Assembly: GCA_016206745.1 (NCBI GenBank)
Contig: JACQQW010000160.1
Coordinates: forward strand, 1 to 9,773
From: Candidatus Omnitrophota bacterium
Lineage (GTDB): Bacteria; Omnitrophota; Gorgyraeia; Zapsychrales; Fredricksoniimonadaceae
Direction of reading: 5' to 3'
DNA: 9,773 nucleotides
The notes below the pieces were generated by a model. It was not told the DNA's origin. It made no database searches and saw nothing but the letters and a program-made list of their open reading frames with translations. Positions 1-7,637 of this stretch are shown here, one piece after another (position 1 is the first letter of the stretch; each line of letters begins with the position of its first letter). A program made the position numbers and the translations under genes.

Positions 1-611
1 AGCCAGGCCAGATACTCCCTGCCCGCGGGGCCCATCTCAAAGGCCACATCAGATTCGTATGATTGTCTAAACGGCGTGGACAGATCTTCGAGAGAGTTCC
101 CGATCACATGAAAGTGACCGTTTAAAAGCGGCATTGGATCCACAAAAAGCACATCTATAGAATAAAAATGTTTGCATAAAAGATACAATGTATAACTCGT
201 TACCGTGTGCGGCCACATGGTCTCCAAGAAAAGATCCGGTTTTAACCGATGGATCAGCGTATTCCAATATTTGAGCAAATCATAATAATACTGAAGCCTT
301 TCCGCAAAACTAAAATTCCACCCCGTAGTATCCTCCAGCAGGTTGAGGCAATTAGACTCATACTTTGAAAGCGCTTCTATAATTTTAGCGTCTACGGGCA
401 CAGGCGGGGCTATCCTTGAATAATCGAAACAAGCCCGCCTTATTTCCATTTCGTCTTGAAATACAGCACCGGGATAACGCTCCTTCGCGTATGTCCGCAT
501 TTTTTCAGGACAACAAAAGAACACGGGTTCCCATCCATGCCGCCGGTAAAGATAATCGATGATCTTCTGATGTTTATCATCAAACCCGAAATAAACGACT
601 CTTTTTTTCAC
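1..611 (-). CDS. Unrecognised surface-polysaccharide-cluster protein, N-terminal 203 residues (3' end outside the window)
   Basis: An uninterrupted reading frame runs from a GTG at 611-609 to the window edge (203 codons plus two bases). The start is well fixed. An in-frame TGA lies six codons upstream, a CGGAG Shine-Dalgarno sits at 620-624 with 8 nt spacing, and the preceding gene ends 22 bp away. The protein begins VKKRVVYFGFDDKHQKII, a hydrophobic beta strand followed by a helix as in the first unit of many Rossmann or GT-B folds. Further on it has LKPDLFLE, then TLYLLCKHF and LFVDPMPLLNGHFHVI. The arrangement 'location known, look up by cell-surface locus' recalls capsule-type or GT-B-like glycan proteins, but I do not recognise a named family and no catalytic motif is visible. 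There is no signal peptide or membrane segment in this part. As the last visible gene of the cluster it may be a transferase or an export or modification protein for the sugar made by its neighbours; that is inference from position only. Confidence 0.8.
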   Translation of the reverse strand, partial: MKKRVVYFGFDDKHQKIIDYLYRRHGWEPVFFCCPEKMRTYAKERYPGAVFQDEMEIRRACFDYSRIAPPVPVDAKIIEALSKYESNCLNLLEDTTGWNFSFAERLQYYYDLLKYWNTLIHRLKPDLFLETMWPHTVTSYTLYLLCKHFYSIDVLFVDPMPLLNGHFHVIGNSLEDLSTPFRQSYESDVAFEMGPAGREYLAW

Positions 612-619
612 TGCGTGAA

Positions 620-624
620 CTCCG
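620..624 (-). promoter_or_regulatory. Shine-Dalgarno CGGAG fixing the GTG start at 611
   Basis: Reading the minus strand, CGGAG lies 8 nt before GTG 611, in the short gap after the TAA of the copy B amidotransferase (634-636). An in-frame TGA stands just upstream, so no earlier start is possible. Confidence 0.6.
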
Positions 625-633
625 TTTCAATGT

Positions 634-1884
634 TTATCCTGTGTATCCTTTGCCGATTAAAACATATTTATGTTCCGCGTAGCCTGGTTTCCGCAACGGC
701 GTCAAAACGAAATCACACGACCCTTCCTTGCTGAGGGCCGACGCCTTAAATGACCCGTCAATGCTGTCTCTTGTGATCCTCGATGTTAATTCCCATTCCC
801 ACTGTTCATTTCTTTGCCATACGGTCGGGCTGCGGTGCCTGTCAATGACAAAATAAAATCCCCTCTCCATCATCCCGATCCATTGCAGAAACAGCTTGAG
901 GTTTTGAGGGGGCCTGTACAAATAAGCATTGATCCTGTCCACCCCTTCTTCCACAGTCATGCGCTTGAGCCGAATTTCCCGGGCCACATGGTCATTGACC
1001 TTGCCGTATCCCCATTTAAGAAACTTAATATAGTCGTGAACGTCGGAATAATTGAAACAGTCAACATCGTTATAATGATCGAAAGTCCTGGTTTGAGGCA
1101 TAGTCTCATAACCATACAACCGGATCATGTCCTCATGCTGCTTTTTGGAGTCCCACCGCATGTAATTGTTAAGATATATTCCCCGGACGCCGATTTTCTC
1201 AATCTCCTTATCATCCGGATAAACAAATGGCGCAACATCATTTTCTTCAACGAAATCCAGCTCGTCCACCAGGTCTTCGGCCTCCAGCCCCATTAAATCA
1301 TGCTCCTTACGGTATCTCCTGGTCATTTCAACCTCATCAAGGTGGGAAAACATCCCGACCTGATCAATGCCCTGGTGCGCCCCCCAAATGATCAGAGGGA
1401 TTTTGAATTGAACGGCCATTTGCACAGGGTAAATCGTTTGACCGGCAATGCAGTGCCAATACATGCTGCCGCGCTTGCGCAGCGTGGCGCGGGTGATTTT
1501 TTTTACGGTTTGGGGAGAAACGGTCAGTTGATAACAGTCGCAGTCAAACTTGATCTTCAGATACGCCAAATTCCTAATGCCGATATCGGTGTTGTAATGT
1601 TTATTGTAGGTCACCAAAAGCGGGTTCATTTTGAATACATTTTTCACTGTATGAACGATGAAATAGGAATCCCTTCCACCGCTGACCGGAACAATGCAGT
1701 CATAATTTCTTCCCGAATGGCTGCGGTAATCCTGCAGGATTTCTTTCAATTTTTCCATCCGATCCTGCCAGTCCAGCGTGTCTTTTTCCTCATGCACCCG
1801 GCAGCCGGAACACACGCCTTCCTCGTCAAAGGTGATATGCAAGGGGTGGTTTTCCGGATATAAACATCGTTTGCAATATCTCAT
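634..1884 (-). CDS. N-acetyl sugar amidotransferase, WbpG/PseA-like PP-loop enzyme (copy B, SGGRDS form)
   Basis: A 416-residue ATP-dependent amidotransferase of the WbpG/PseA family. The family uses ammonia from a HisH/HisF pair to turn a sugar N-acetyl group into an acetamidino group, in the cytoplasm on nucleotide-linked or free sugars. Visible features: an N-terminal zinc-ribbon-like Cys pair set (C4, C7, C25, C28); the ATP-pyrophosphatase PP-loop SGGRDS at 68-73, with Arg where copy A has Lys; and a conserved C-terminal block at 285-314 containing EIRLKRMTVEEG, which lines up position for position with copy A. After about residue 370 it carries a roughly 45-residue tail that copy A lacks. 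The ATG start overlaps the TGA of the HisF-like gene as ATGA, so translation is probably coupled. It may amidinate a different position or substrate from copy A, or form the true partner of HisF next to it. The family call is firm; the substrate is unknown. Confidence 0.88.
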   Translation of the reverse strand: MRYCKRCLYPENHPLHITFDEEGVCSGCRVHEEKDTLDWQDRMEKLKEILQDYRSHSGRNYDCIVPVSGGRDSYFIVHTVKNVFKMNPLLVTYNKHYNTDIGIRNLAYLKIKFDCDCYQLTVSPQTVKKITRATLRKRGSMYWHCIAGQTIYPVQMAVQFKIPLIIWGAHQGIDQVGMFSHLDEVEMTRRYRKEHDLMGLEAEDLVDELDFVEENDVAPFVYPDDKEIEKIGVRGIYLNNYMRWDSKKQHEDMIRLYGYETMPQTRTFDHYNDVDCFNYSDVHDYIKFLKWGYGKVNDHVAREIRLKRMTVEEGVDRINAYLYRPPQNLKLFLQWIGMMERGFYFVIDRHRSPTVWQRNEQWEWELTSRITRDSIDGSFKASALSKEGSCDFVLTPLRKPGYAEHKYVLIGKGYTG

Positions 1885-2753
1885 ATGACTTCTTTCTCGA
1901 TCTTTTCAAAAAGCAAATTCTGCAGATAGCTGTCCGGTTGTTTTCGTAAACGAAAATCATCGCCCAAACAAGCCTGTTCATAATCGGCGTATGTGTTTAA
2001 ACGAACATCGATCTTGTTTATCCTTAAGAAGGACTTGGTCGTGATCACGCTGTGTTCCGAAAAATGGAAAAAATTGGCGGCCGAAACGGCGGAGGCGTTG
2101 GTCTTGGTAAAGACATCCAAAATATGGGCGGGGTTTCCAGCCCCGCCGCTGGCAATGACCGGGATCTTGACGCTGCGGGCGACTAAGTCGATCAACGCCA
2201 GGTCAAAACCGCTTTTAGACCCGTCCTTTGCAACGGAGGTCAGATAAATTTCTCCGGCCCCTTGCGTTTCCACCGTCTTGGCCCATGCTACGGGATCCAT
2301 ATCCGTAATGTCCCCTTGCGCCGCATTATACACCCTGTAGTCAGACGGTGAAGAACCCGCCACATCAATGGACACCACAATGCATTGGCTGCCGAACACA
2401 TGCGCCGCCTCGGCAATAAAACCGGGCGACGTCAGGCAATGGGAATTGACGGCTATTTTATCCGCGCCGAAATTCAGCAAAGCGCGGATGTCCTCGACCG
2501 AATTAATGCCTCCGCCCACGGTCAACGGCACAAAACACCGGCGGGAAAAATGTTCAATGAACTCAAATCTCTTGCGGGAGCGGTCCTTGGATGCGGTGAT
2601 GTCCACCAGAATGATCTCATCAATGCCCCAGGAATTCAAGAATTCCATGGCGATGGCCGGTTTGCCAACGGGCAAATACCTGCAAAAGTTGATGCTTTGA
2701 ACAACAATCCCCTCCCGCACGATCAATGTGGCTATGAGCCGTCTTTTTAACAC
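1881..2753 (-). CDS. hisF2: HisF-like imidazole-glycerol-phosphate synthase subunit homologue, dedicated to sugar amidination (HisF2 type)
   Basis: A 290-residue (beta/alpha)8 barrel of the HisF family. In O-antigen loci such as that of Pseudomonas aeruginosa (wbpG-hisH2-hisF2), the HisF homologue is thought to conduct ammonia from HisH to WbpG rather than make histidine. Here the phosphate-site loops TVGGGI (78-83) and VIASGGAG (199-206) remain, and Asp130 in SID is kept. The catalytic acid equivalent to Asp11 of histidine HisF is Ile11 (TLIV instead of the usual CLDV), and TSID reads TSVA (172-175). After the end of the barrel, near RL at 251-252, there is an extra tail of about 38 residues. 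I chose GTG 2753: it gives the family N-terminus MLKRRLIATL and has a TGGGGG Shine-Dalgarno 7 nt upstream. A TTG two codons earlier (2759) would have almost no spacing. The gene starts 2 nt after the HisH stop and ends overlapping copy B (ATGA). Confidence 0.9.
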   Translation of the reverse strand: MLKRRLIATLIVREGIVVQSINFCRYLPVGKPAIAMEFLNSWGIDEIILVDITASKDRSRKRFEFIEHFSRRCFVPLTVGGGINSVEDIRALLNFGADKIAVNSHCLTSPGFIAEAAHVFGSQCIVVSIDVAGSSPSDYRVYNAAQGDITDMDPVAWAKTVETQGAGEIYLTSVAKDGSKSGFDLALIDLVARSVKIPVIASGGAGNPAHILDVFTKTNASAVSAANFFHFSEHSVITTKSFLRINKIDVRLNTYADYEQACLGDDFRLRKQPDSYLQNLLFEKIEKEVI

Positions 2754-2755
2754 AA

Positions 2756-3382
2756 TCAAACCCCCAGGTAATTAAAATAATTCCTGAACAATTTCAACCC
2801 GTTCCTCTGGCTTTTCTCCGGATGAAATTGAACACCCGTAATATTGCCTTTGACCACAACGGCGGGCATCCTGAATCCGTAGTCGCAGCGTGCCGCGACG
2901 CAATCATCGGCGCAATCCGCATAATAACTATGGTCAAAATAAAAATGCGGCTCTTCTTCCAGACCCGCGAACAAGCTCCTGTGATCATCCACTTGGACCG
3001 TGTTCCAGCCCACATGGGGAATCTTGAGCTGAAGAGACCGCGGGATTCCGACCACGTCAAAATCAATCCAGCCCAGGCCCTGATGTCCCGGAGACTCCTG
3101 CGAGCTGTTTCCCAGGACCTGCATCCCCAGGCAAATTCCCATGATCGGTTTTCTTTTGGCGCAAACTTCTTCATTGAGAATATCCAGCAAACCGAAGATG
3201 TTGAGGTTGACCATGGCCTGTTCAAAAGCGCCCACCCCCGGTAAAATGAGAGCGTCCGCGCCGCGGATGAGCTCATGTTTGCGGGTCACGATATTCTTAT
3301 AGCCCAGAAACGACAAAGCGCAGGAAACGGAATGGACATTCCCAACACCGTAATCAATGATTACAATCTTACCGCGCGGCAT
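2756..3382 (-). CDS. hisH2: HisH-like glutamine amidotransferase (glutaminase subunit, HisH2 type)
   Basis: A 208-residue class I (triad) glutaminase, the usual HisH length. It hydrolyses glutamine and passes ammonia into the HisF-like barrel encoded next. The complete triad is visible: nucleophile Cys84 in GICLGMQ, then His187 and Glu189 in GVQFHPEKS. The oxyanion-strand motif LPGVGAF (47-53) and the family motif PHVGWN (122-127) are also present. The N-terminus KIVIIDYGVGNVHS is typical of HisH. The ATG at 3382 overlaps the end of copy A by 14 bp, with AGG 5 nt upstream (3388-3390). The surroundings contain no other histidine gene, and its partners are two WbpG-like enzymes. The inferred role is therefore ammonia supply for acetamidino-sugar formation, as for HisH2 in O-antigen clusters. 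True histidine biosynthesis is the less likely alternative. Confidence 0.93.
   Translation of the reverse strand: MPRGKIVIIDYGVGNVHSVSCALSFLGYKNIVTRKHELIRGADALILPGVGAFEQAMVNLNIFGLLDILNEEVCAKRKPIMGICLGMQVLGNSSQESPGHQGLGWIDFDVVGIPRSLQLKIPHVGWNTVQVDDHRSLFAGLEEEPHFYFDHSYYADCADDCVAARCDYGFRMPAVVVKGNITGVQFHPEKSQRNGLKLFRNYFNYLGV
2761..2766 (-). promoter_or_regulatory. Shine-Dalgarno-like TGGGGG deciding the HisF GTG start
   Basis: On the minus strand TGGGGG lies inside the last codons of the HisH gene, 7 nt before GTG 2753. It is too close to the alternative TTG at 2759 to serve it, so it supports the shorter form. Confidence 0.45.
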
Positions 3383-4502
3383 TTACACCTACCGGGTATT
3401 TTAATCTCCATGTCCCTCTTGGATCTTTTTCAAATATGTCTTTATTGGTATAAGAATCCACCACTTCCCAAAATTCTTGGGTGGATATTTCCAAATATCT
3501 ACAAAAATCATCGATGAATTTGTCTGAACATTTTCCATCATACCTTTCGACCAATTTAATCCCTTCATTCCGTGTTATCCTTCCGAGCCGGATCTCTTCG
3601 TTTACAATCTCTGTAGTCCTGGCAAAACCAAACTTAAGGTATTTAATCATCTGGTTGACGGTTACAAAATCCTCATCCAGGGCATTAACTCCAAGGGTAT
3701 CACCGATTTGCTCCGGATGTTCATCGCGAACATCCAATCCGTTAAGCGCAGATAATATTCCATTGTCCCGTTTGGACCATCCCTTCCAGAAATACCCCAG
3801 ATAAACAACCCTTATCCCGGCGCGCGCCATTTCTTCCTCCGTTGGGTATTGATAACTTAAAATATCTTTTGAAATGACGCCGTCAACACATAACCATGAG
3901 GAATCACCTCCGGCCAGAGTGTTGAGCCAGCGCGTCTGGTTTCCATCATACCCCACGGACTGAACGCCAAGTTCACCTATTGTTAAGGCCGGGTTCTCCC
4001 CCAAGAAAACCAAAGGGATCTGCCACGCAATGGCTAATCTGGGGGTGCTGGCATACAAAGCCAGTTCCGTCGGCTTGGCCCAATTGCCGTACTTAAAAAA
4101 TCCGTGCCGCATGTTCTTTTTCCAAATTTGAGGGGCCGGACCCACAATAATCGTATTAAAACCAAGTGTTATCAAATTTTGAACATTGGCCGCCCCCAAT
4201 TCACACAATTGGTCGGGAGGGTATGTGCAACTCACTAAAAGAGGTTTCATTTTTAACACATTCTTTACAAATAAAGCCTGCCTGGTGCTGTCTTTACCTC
4301 CACTAACACCAATAATGCAATCATAGCCCCATGACTTGTTGGCGATCCCAAAACCACAAACTTCTTTCAATTGCCCCGCCCTTGCGTCCCAATCTATCAA
4401 TTCCGCCGTTGATGCATATTCACAAGCGGGACACATGCCCTCAGCGTTAAACTTTATGTTGGGTCGGGTATCAGGTTGAAGACAAGCTGTACAGTATTTC
4501 AT
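3369..4502 (-). CDS. N-acetyl sugar amidotransferase, WbpG/PseA-like PP-loop enzyme (copy A, SGGKDS form)
   Basis: A 377-residue member of the WbpG/PseA/PtmG family, close to the usual length. It shows the classical N-terminus MKYCTACLQPDTRP with paired cysteines C4, C7, C24 and C27 (probable structural zinc). The PP-loop SGGKDS at 67-72 adenylates the acyl oxygen before ammonia attack. The conserved C-terminal block around EIRLGRITRNEG lies at 303-314. Known members convert an N-acetyl to an acetamidino group on pseudaminic or legionaminic acid (PseA, PtmG) or on a mannuronic acid derivative (WbpG), with ammonia coming from HisH/HisF. It follows the aminotransferase gene by 6 bp without a clear Shine-Dalgarno, which suggests translation coupled to that gene, and it overlaps hisH by 14 bp. 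Similarity to copy B spans the whole length, but the two are clearly diverged paralogues. The actual substrate is unknown. Confidence 0.9.
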   Translation of the reverse strand: MKYCTACLQPDTRPNIKFNAEGMCPACEYASTAELIDWDARAGQLKEVCGFGIANKSWGYDCIIGVSGGKDSTRQALFVKNVLKMKPLLVSCTYPPDQLCELGAANVQNLITLGFNTIIVGPAPQIWKKNMRHGFFKYGNWAKPTELALYASTPRLAIAWQIPLVFLGENPALTIGELGVQSVGYDGNQTRWLNTLAGGDSSWLCVDGVISKDILSYQYPTEEEMARAGIRVVYLGYFWKGWSKRDNGILSALNGLDVRDEHPEQIGDTLGVNALDEDFVTVNQMIKYLKFGFARTTEIVNEEIRLGRITRNEGIKLVERYDGKCSDKFIDDFCRYLEISTQEFWEVVDSYTNKDIFEKDPRGTWRLKYPVGVNAAR

Positions 4503-4508
4503 CGGAGA

Positions 4509-5795
4509 TTATTTTTCAGCTAAAACTTCCTTTTTGTTGTTCAGAACTTTTCTGATCCCGGCGACAAAATCATCGATATCTTCTTGCGTCAATGGGTAAC
4601 GGCATATCGGCGTAGTCAGGAGCTCTTCCATGTGCATGCGTTCACATACCGGGGCCAGTCCTTTCGGATAGAAAATGTCTTTGTTCATATGCGGACCCCG
4701 GAAAGGAAACCCGCTGTCTCCATAAGCCAATAATTGCTGGTACATCGGCTCCCAATAAATAGGCCTTACATAGCCTGCGGATAAGGGAAGCCCTTCCGCC
4801 CGCACCGCTTCCGCGAACTTATTTCTGGATATACCCGCTTGGGCGGCATTAAATTTCATTGGATAAACAAAATAGACGTGTTTTGAATGGCCTTCAACCA
4901 ACGGGGTCGTGATGACCGGTCTGAATTGCTGCAACTGTTTGGTCAGATACTCCGCCAAACGGATGCGGTGGCTAGTCAACTTGTCTAACTTTTTAAACTG
5001 TGCTATGCCCACCGCAGCTTCCAGTTCCGTCATTCTGTAATTGTATCCAATGATCCCGGCAATGGTTTGGACGGGATACTGTTCCACCACAACTTCGCCG
5101 TGGTTCCTGACTAAGCTTACTCTCTTTGCCAGTTCATCGTCATTGGTAATGACAATGCCGCCCTCACCGGTCGATATTGTTTTGTTCTGGTTAAAACTGA
5201 ATACTCCCATATCACCGATGGTCCCTATGTGTCTTCCTTTATATGTACTTGCGGGCGCCTGGGCCGCGTCCTCAATGACTTTAAGATTGTGTTCCCTGGC
5301 AATGCGCATAATCTCATCCATTGGGGCCGGACATCCGAAAAGATGCACAGCAATGATCGCCCTGGTTTGAGGGGTTATACATTCTTTGATTGCTTTCGGA
5401 TCTATATTAAAAGTATGCTCATCAATATCCGCGAATACCGGGATGGCATTATGCATCACCACCGCTGTTGCGGACGCGCACATCGTGTAGGGCGTTACGA
5501 TAATCTCATCGCCGGGGTTAAGATTGATGGCAGCGACTGCCGCATGTAATCCCGCGGTGGCGGAATTGACCGCCAGGGCATGCTTGACCCGGTAATATTG
5601 CTTAAAAAGGTCCTCCAACGTCCTGACTTTCTCGCCTCCCATGAATTTTTCCCCGGGCGATGCCAGAAATCCCGACAATACCTTGCTGTCGATCACTTCC
5701 ATGACCAAACACTTCTCCTCTTCCCCAAAATCCTGCTGCGGGGCAAATTCTTTATTTCTGACTTTGTTACCGCCCAATAAAGCTAAATTTGCCAT
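4509..5795 (-). CDS. DegT/DnrJ/EryC1-family PLP-dependent sugar aminotransferase
   Basis: A 428-residue fold-type I aminotransferase that transfers an amino group, usually from glutamate or glutamine, to a keto sugar. Visible: Schiff-base Lys205 in SFNQNKTISTGEGG; PLP-ring Asp176 in EDAAQA (175-180); the substrate/PLP region VNSATAGLHAA (77-87); and TPYTMCASA (101-109). The opening LALLGGNKVR resembles the subgroup that includes inosose and 3-keto-sugar aminotransferases (StsC, NtdA, RifK-like) more than the 4-keto LegC/PseC type; that subgrouping is from memory of the motif only. It begins at ATG 5795 with AAGGA at 5802-5806, 6 nt upstream, 11 bp after the dehydrogenase stop. The pairing with a Gfo/Idh/MocA dehydrogenase implies hydroxyl-to-ketone oxidation followed by amination. 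The new amine could then be acylated and amidinated by the neighbouring enzymes. Confidence 0.93.
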   Translation of the reverse strand: MANLALLGGNKVRNKEFAPQQDFGEEEKCLVMEVIDSKVLSGFLASPGEKFMGGEKVRTLEDLFKQYYRVKHALAVNSATAGLHAAVAAINLNPGDEIIVTPYTMCASATAVVMHNAIPVFADIDEHTFNIDPKAIKECITPQTRAIIAVHLFGCPAPMDEIMRIAREHNLKVIEDAAQAPASTYKGRHIGTIGDMGVFSFNQNKTISTGEGGIVITNDDELAKRVSLVRNHGEVVVEQYPVQTIAGIIGYNYRMTELEAAVGIAQFKKLDKLTSHRIRLAEYLTKQLQQFRPVITTPLVEGHSKHVYFVYPMKFNAAQAGISRNKFAEAVRAEGLPLSAGYVRPIYWEPMYQQLLAYGDSGFPFRGPHMNKDIFYPKGLAPVCERMHMEELLTTPICRYPLTQEDIDDFVAGIRKVLNNKKEVLAEK

Positions 5796-5806
5796 ACATG
5801 GTCCTT

Positions 5807-6853
5807 TTATTTCGATTCTATGGTATATGTCCTGTCCTTCAGCGGCAGGCCGACCGTTTTATTCCCTGCCTGCGCGGACAGATGAAAAGCGCTTATGATT
5901 TCCAAGGCCTTCACCCCGTCGTCACCCGAACAGACGGGTTGGGCCTTGGTGTTTAAACAATCTATAATATTATTCACGGCATTCTTGAACATGGCGGGTC
6001 TGGAAAAAACAATGGGGGCTTGCGCAGGCATAAGTTCATTAAGTCCCTTATATCGCCGGCTTTCAACCGGGCGCCAATGACTCAAGTTGAACCCATTGTT
6101 TTCTATTCTGATGCGGCCCTTGGATCCATAGATGTCGAACTCAAAAACCAGATAGTCCTTGATGTCCATGGATTGAACGCACACAGATATATTGTTCTCA
6201 AAAATCATATACCCGTCCATGTCCGGGTCCTTTTGATCCGGACCGCCCTTATACCATGCCGTCACGGTCTTTGCATCCCCAAATAACATTCTCAGCGCGT
6301 CAAACATATGACACCCTGTATTGGCAATGCCGGCATTATAATAACAACTCACCTGCCCAATGTTCCCCAGGTGACCTTGCTTAATATAACCCTTAAGCTT
6401 TATGTACAGATCATCCCATCGCCGCCGGTGGTTAACAAACAGCGCGATATTATTATGGTTTGCGATGTGCACCATTTTATCGGCGTTTATAAGCGAATCG
6501 GAAATTGGTTTTTCACAAAAGATCACCTTGACCCCGCGTTTTGCCGCTTCCTCCAGTATTTCCAGATGAGTGGTGTTCCATGCGCATATGCTAAGAACAT
6601 CGATGTTTTCCTTCGCCAATAATTCTTTGTGATCTTTATATAACCTGGATACCCCCCAACGCCTGCCGAACTTATCCAGCTTGTCGGGTGAAAGGTCTGC
6701 GGCGGCGATTAAGTCAATGCCGGGATTATCCGCGTACGCGCCCGCATGCGTGGATATGCCATAATTTTGCCTCATCAAAGGGTCATCGTCAAAATCACCG
6801 GCGATCCTGCCGCATCCAATAATGGCCGCCCTGTATTTTTCCCTCTGCCCCAT
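5807..6853 (-). CDS. Gfo/Idh/MocA-family NAD(P)-dependent sugar dehydrogenase
   Basis: About 348 residues, the normal family length. The N-terminal Rossmann domain carries the dinucleotide motif AIIGCGRIAG. The EKP motif with the family's catalytic-site Lys follows (FCEKPIS, near residue 115). The C-terminal alpha/beta domain has NTGCHMFDALRMLFGD, with the conserved His and Asp of the active-site helix. Members oxidise or reduce a hydroxyl/keto group on sugars or cyclitols. With the DegT aminotransferase 11 bp downstream it forms the well-known oxidise-then-aminate pair (as in NtdC/NtdA). The start is ambiguous. ATG 6853 begins 2 nt after the upstream TGA, whereas TTG 6859 overlaps that stop (TTGA) and has GGGAG only 6 nt ahead; the forms differ by two residues. 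The substrate cannot be read from the sequence. Confidence 0.92.
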   Translation of the reverse strand: MGQREKYRAAIIGCGRIAGDFDDDPLMRQNYGISTHAGAYADNPGIDLIAAADLSPDKLDKFGRRWGVSRLYKDHKELLAKENIDVLSICAWNTTHLEILEEAAKRGVKVIFCEKPISDSLINADKMVHIANHNNIALFVNHRRRWDDLYIKLKGYIKQGHLGNIGQVSCYYNAGIANTGCHMFDALRMLFGDAKTVTAWYKGGPDQKDPDMDGYMIFENNISVCVQSMDIKDYLVFEFDIYGSKGRIRIENNGFNLSHWRPVESRRYKGLNELMPAQAPIVFSRPAMFKNAVNNIIDCLNTKAQPVCSGDDGVKALEIISAFHLSAQAGNKTVGLPLKDRTYTIESK

Positions 6854-6855
6854 GA

Positions 6856-7614
6856 TCAATTCTTTCTCCCGGCCACTTTAATATTGACAACGTTCCTATT
6901 GATTTCAACCAAATCCGGCCGGCGCTCAAACAGGTCAAGGATATCTCCATAATCAAAGCATGGATTTTGATCGTATAATTCTTTGTATATGTTCTCGATC
7001 AAATTAAAATCTTCCGGGTAATCCACCACCAACCGCAAATCAGGCCGGCGGTATCTGCCCTTGGCCTCAATATTTAAAAGCTTATATTGTTGCGGGTGTT
7101 CATAAATATATAAAGAAACATTCTCTCTGTCCGGCGGATCATTTGTTGTATTTGCCACTTCTTCCAGGGTCTTGGTGGTGAATAATTTCGCATCCAGGCC
7201 AAAAGGAAGTGTCTTGGTTAAATGGCAGCCCACATAATCCACGTCGCTGCCTAAAAAGGCCTGTATCTGCCTGTCGATGGTCCCGGGATCAATGACCGGG
7301 CAGTCCCCGCAGGTTTCAACGATCAGGTCAATGTCATATTTTTTCGCAGCTTTCAGGACCCTGTCCAGCACGTCCTGAGAACTTCCTTGGTAATGGCCAA
7401 TCCCCATGTCCATGGCCAAATCGGCAACAGGCTGGTCCTGCGGCTGGTCTGTCGTTGCCAGCACAATAATGTCCGCTGATTTCACTCTTTTTAACCGTTC
7501 AATCATGCGCGCCAGCATCGGTTTTCCGTGCAAGGGTTTTAATACTTTCCCCGGCAATCGGGTAGCGCTCATCCTGGCTTCAATGGTTATCCCGATCTTT
7601 CTTTTCTTTTGCAC
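6856..7614 (-). CDS. spsF: SpsF-type cytidylyltransferase (probable CMP-nonulosonate synthetase)
   Basis: A 252-residue nucleotidyltransferase of the SpsF/NeuA superfamily. The signature loop EARMSATRLPGKVLKP lies at 12-27. It is followed by GSSQDVLDR (77-85), the central TCGDCPVIDP (101-110) and the C-terminal LRLVVDYPEDFNLI (193-206), all typical of SpsF (COG1861) and shorter than bifunctional NeuA. In a cluster with a NeuB homologue it most likely activates the nine-carbon sugar acid as its CMP derivative. GTG 7614 is preferred because GGGAGG lies just upstream (7619-7624) and the protein then starts as the family does, about ten residues before the loop. ATG 7635 and ATG 7656 are in frame and would add 7 or 14 residues. 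The gene ends by overlapping the dehydrogenase or within 2 nt of it. Activation of another substrate cannot be excluded. Confidence 0.87.
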   Translation of the reverse strand: MQKKRKIGITIEARMSATRLPGKVLKPLHGKPMLARMIERLKRVKSADIIVLATTDQPQDQPVADLAMDMGIGHYQGSSQDVLDRVLKAAKKYDIDLIVETCGDCPVIDPGTIDRQIQAFLGSDVDYVGCHLTKTLPFGLDAKLFTTKTLEEVANTTNDPPDRENVSLYIYEHPQQYKLLNIEAKGRYRRPDLRLVVDYPEDFNLIENIYKELYDQNPCFDYGDILDLFERRPDLVEINRNVVNIKVAGRKN

Positions 7615-7618
7615 TTTG

Positions 7619-7624
7619 CCTCCC
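7619..7624 (-). promoter_or_regulatory. Strong Shine-Dalgarno GGGAGG favouring the GTG start of the cytidylyltransferase
   Basis: GGGAGG on the minus strand lies 4 nt before GTG 7614 in the short gap after the NeuB stop (7638-7640). The spacing is slightly short, but the match is the best near any of the three candidate starts. Confidence 0.5.
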
Positions 7625-7637
7625 TGCCTGTCCATTT

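Noticed and set aside
67..267. A 66-codon minus-strand frame near the left edge
   Set aside because: It lies in another frame of the larger open gene 1-611, which has a clear start and ribosome-binding site.
814..1863. Two long plus-strand open frames (160 and 187 codons) opposite the copy B amidotransferase
   Set aside because: They are antisense to a gene with clear PP-loop and Cys motifs, show no family resemblance or ribosome-binding site, and break at a stop in the middle.
2794..3276. A 160-codon minus-strand frame inside the HisH gene
   Set aside because: It is a different frame of a gene with an intact catalytic triad, and its Trp-, Arg- and Ser-rich translation looks like a frame shadow.
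1881..3382. Part of a histidine biosynthesis operon
   Set aside because: No other his gene is adjacent, the HisF equivalent of Asp11 is Ile, and the pair is sandwiched between two WbpG-like amidotransferases.
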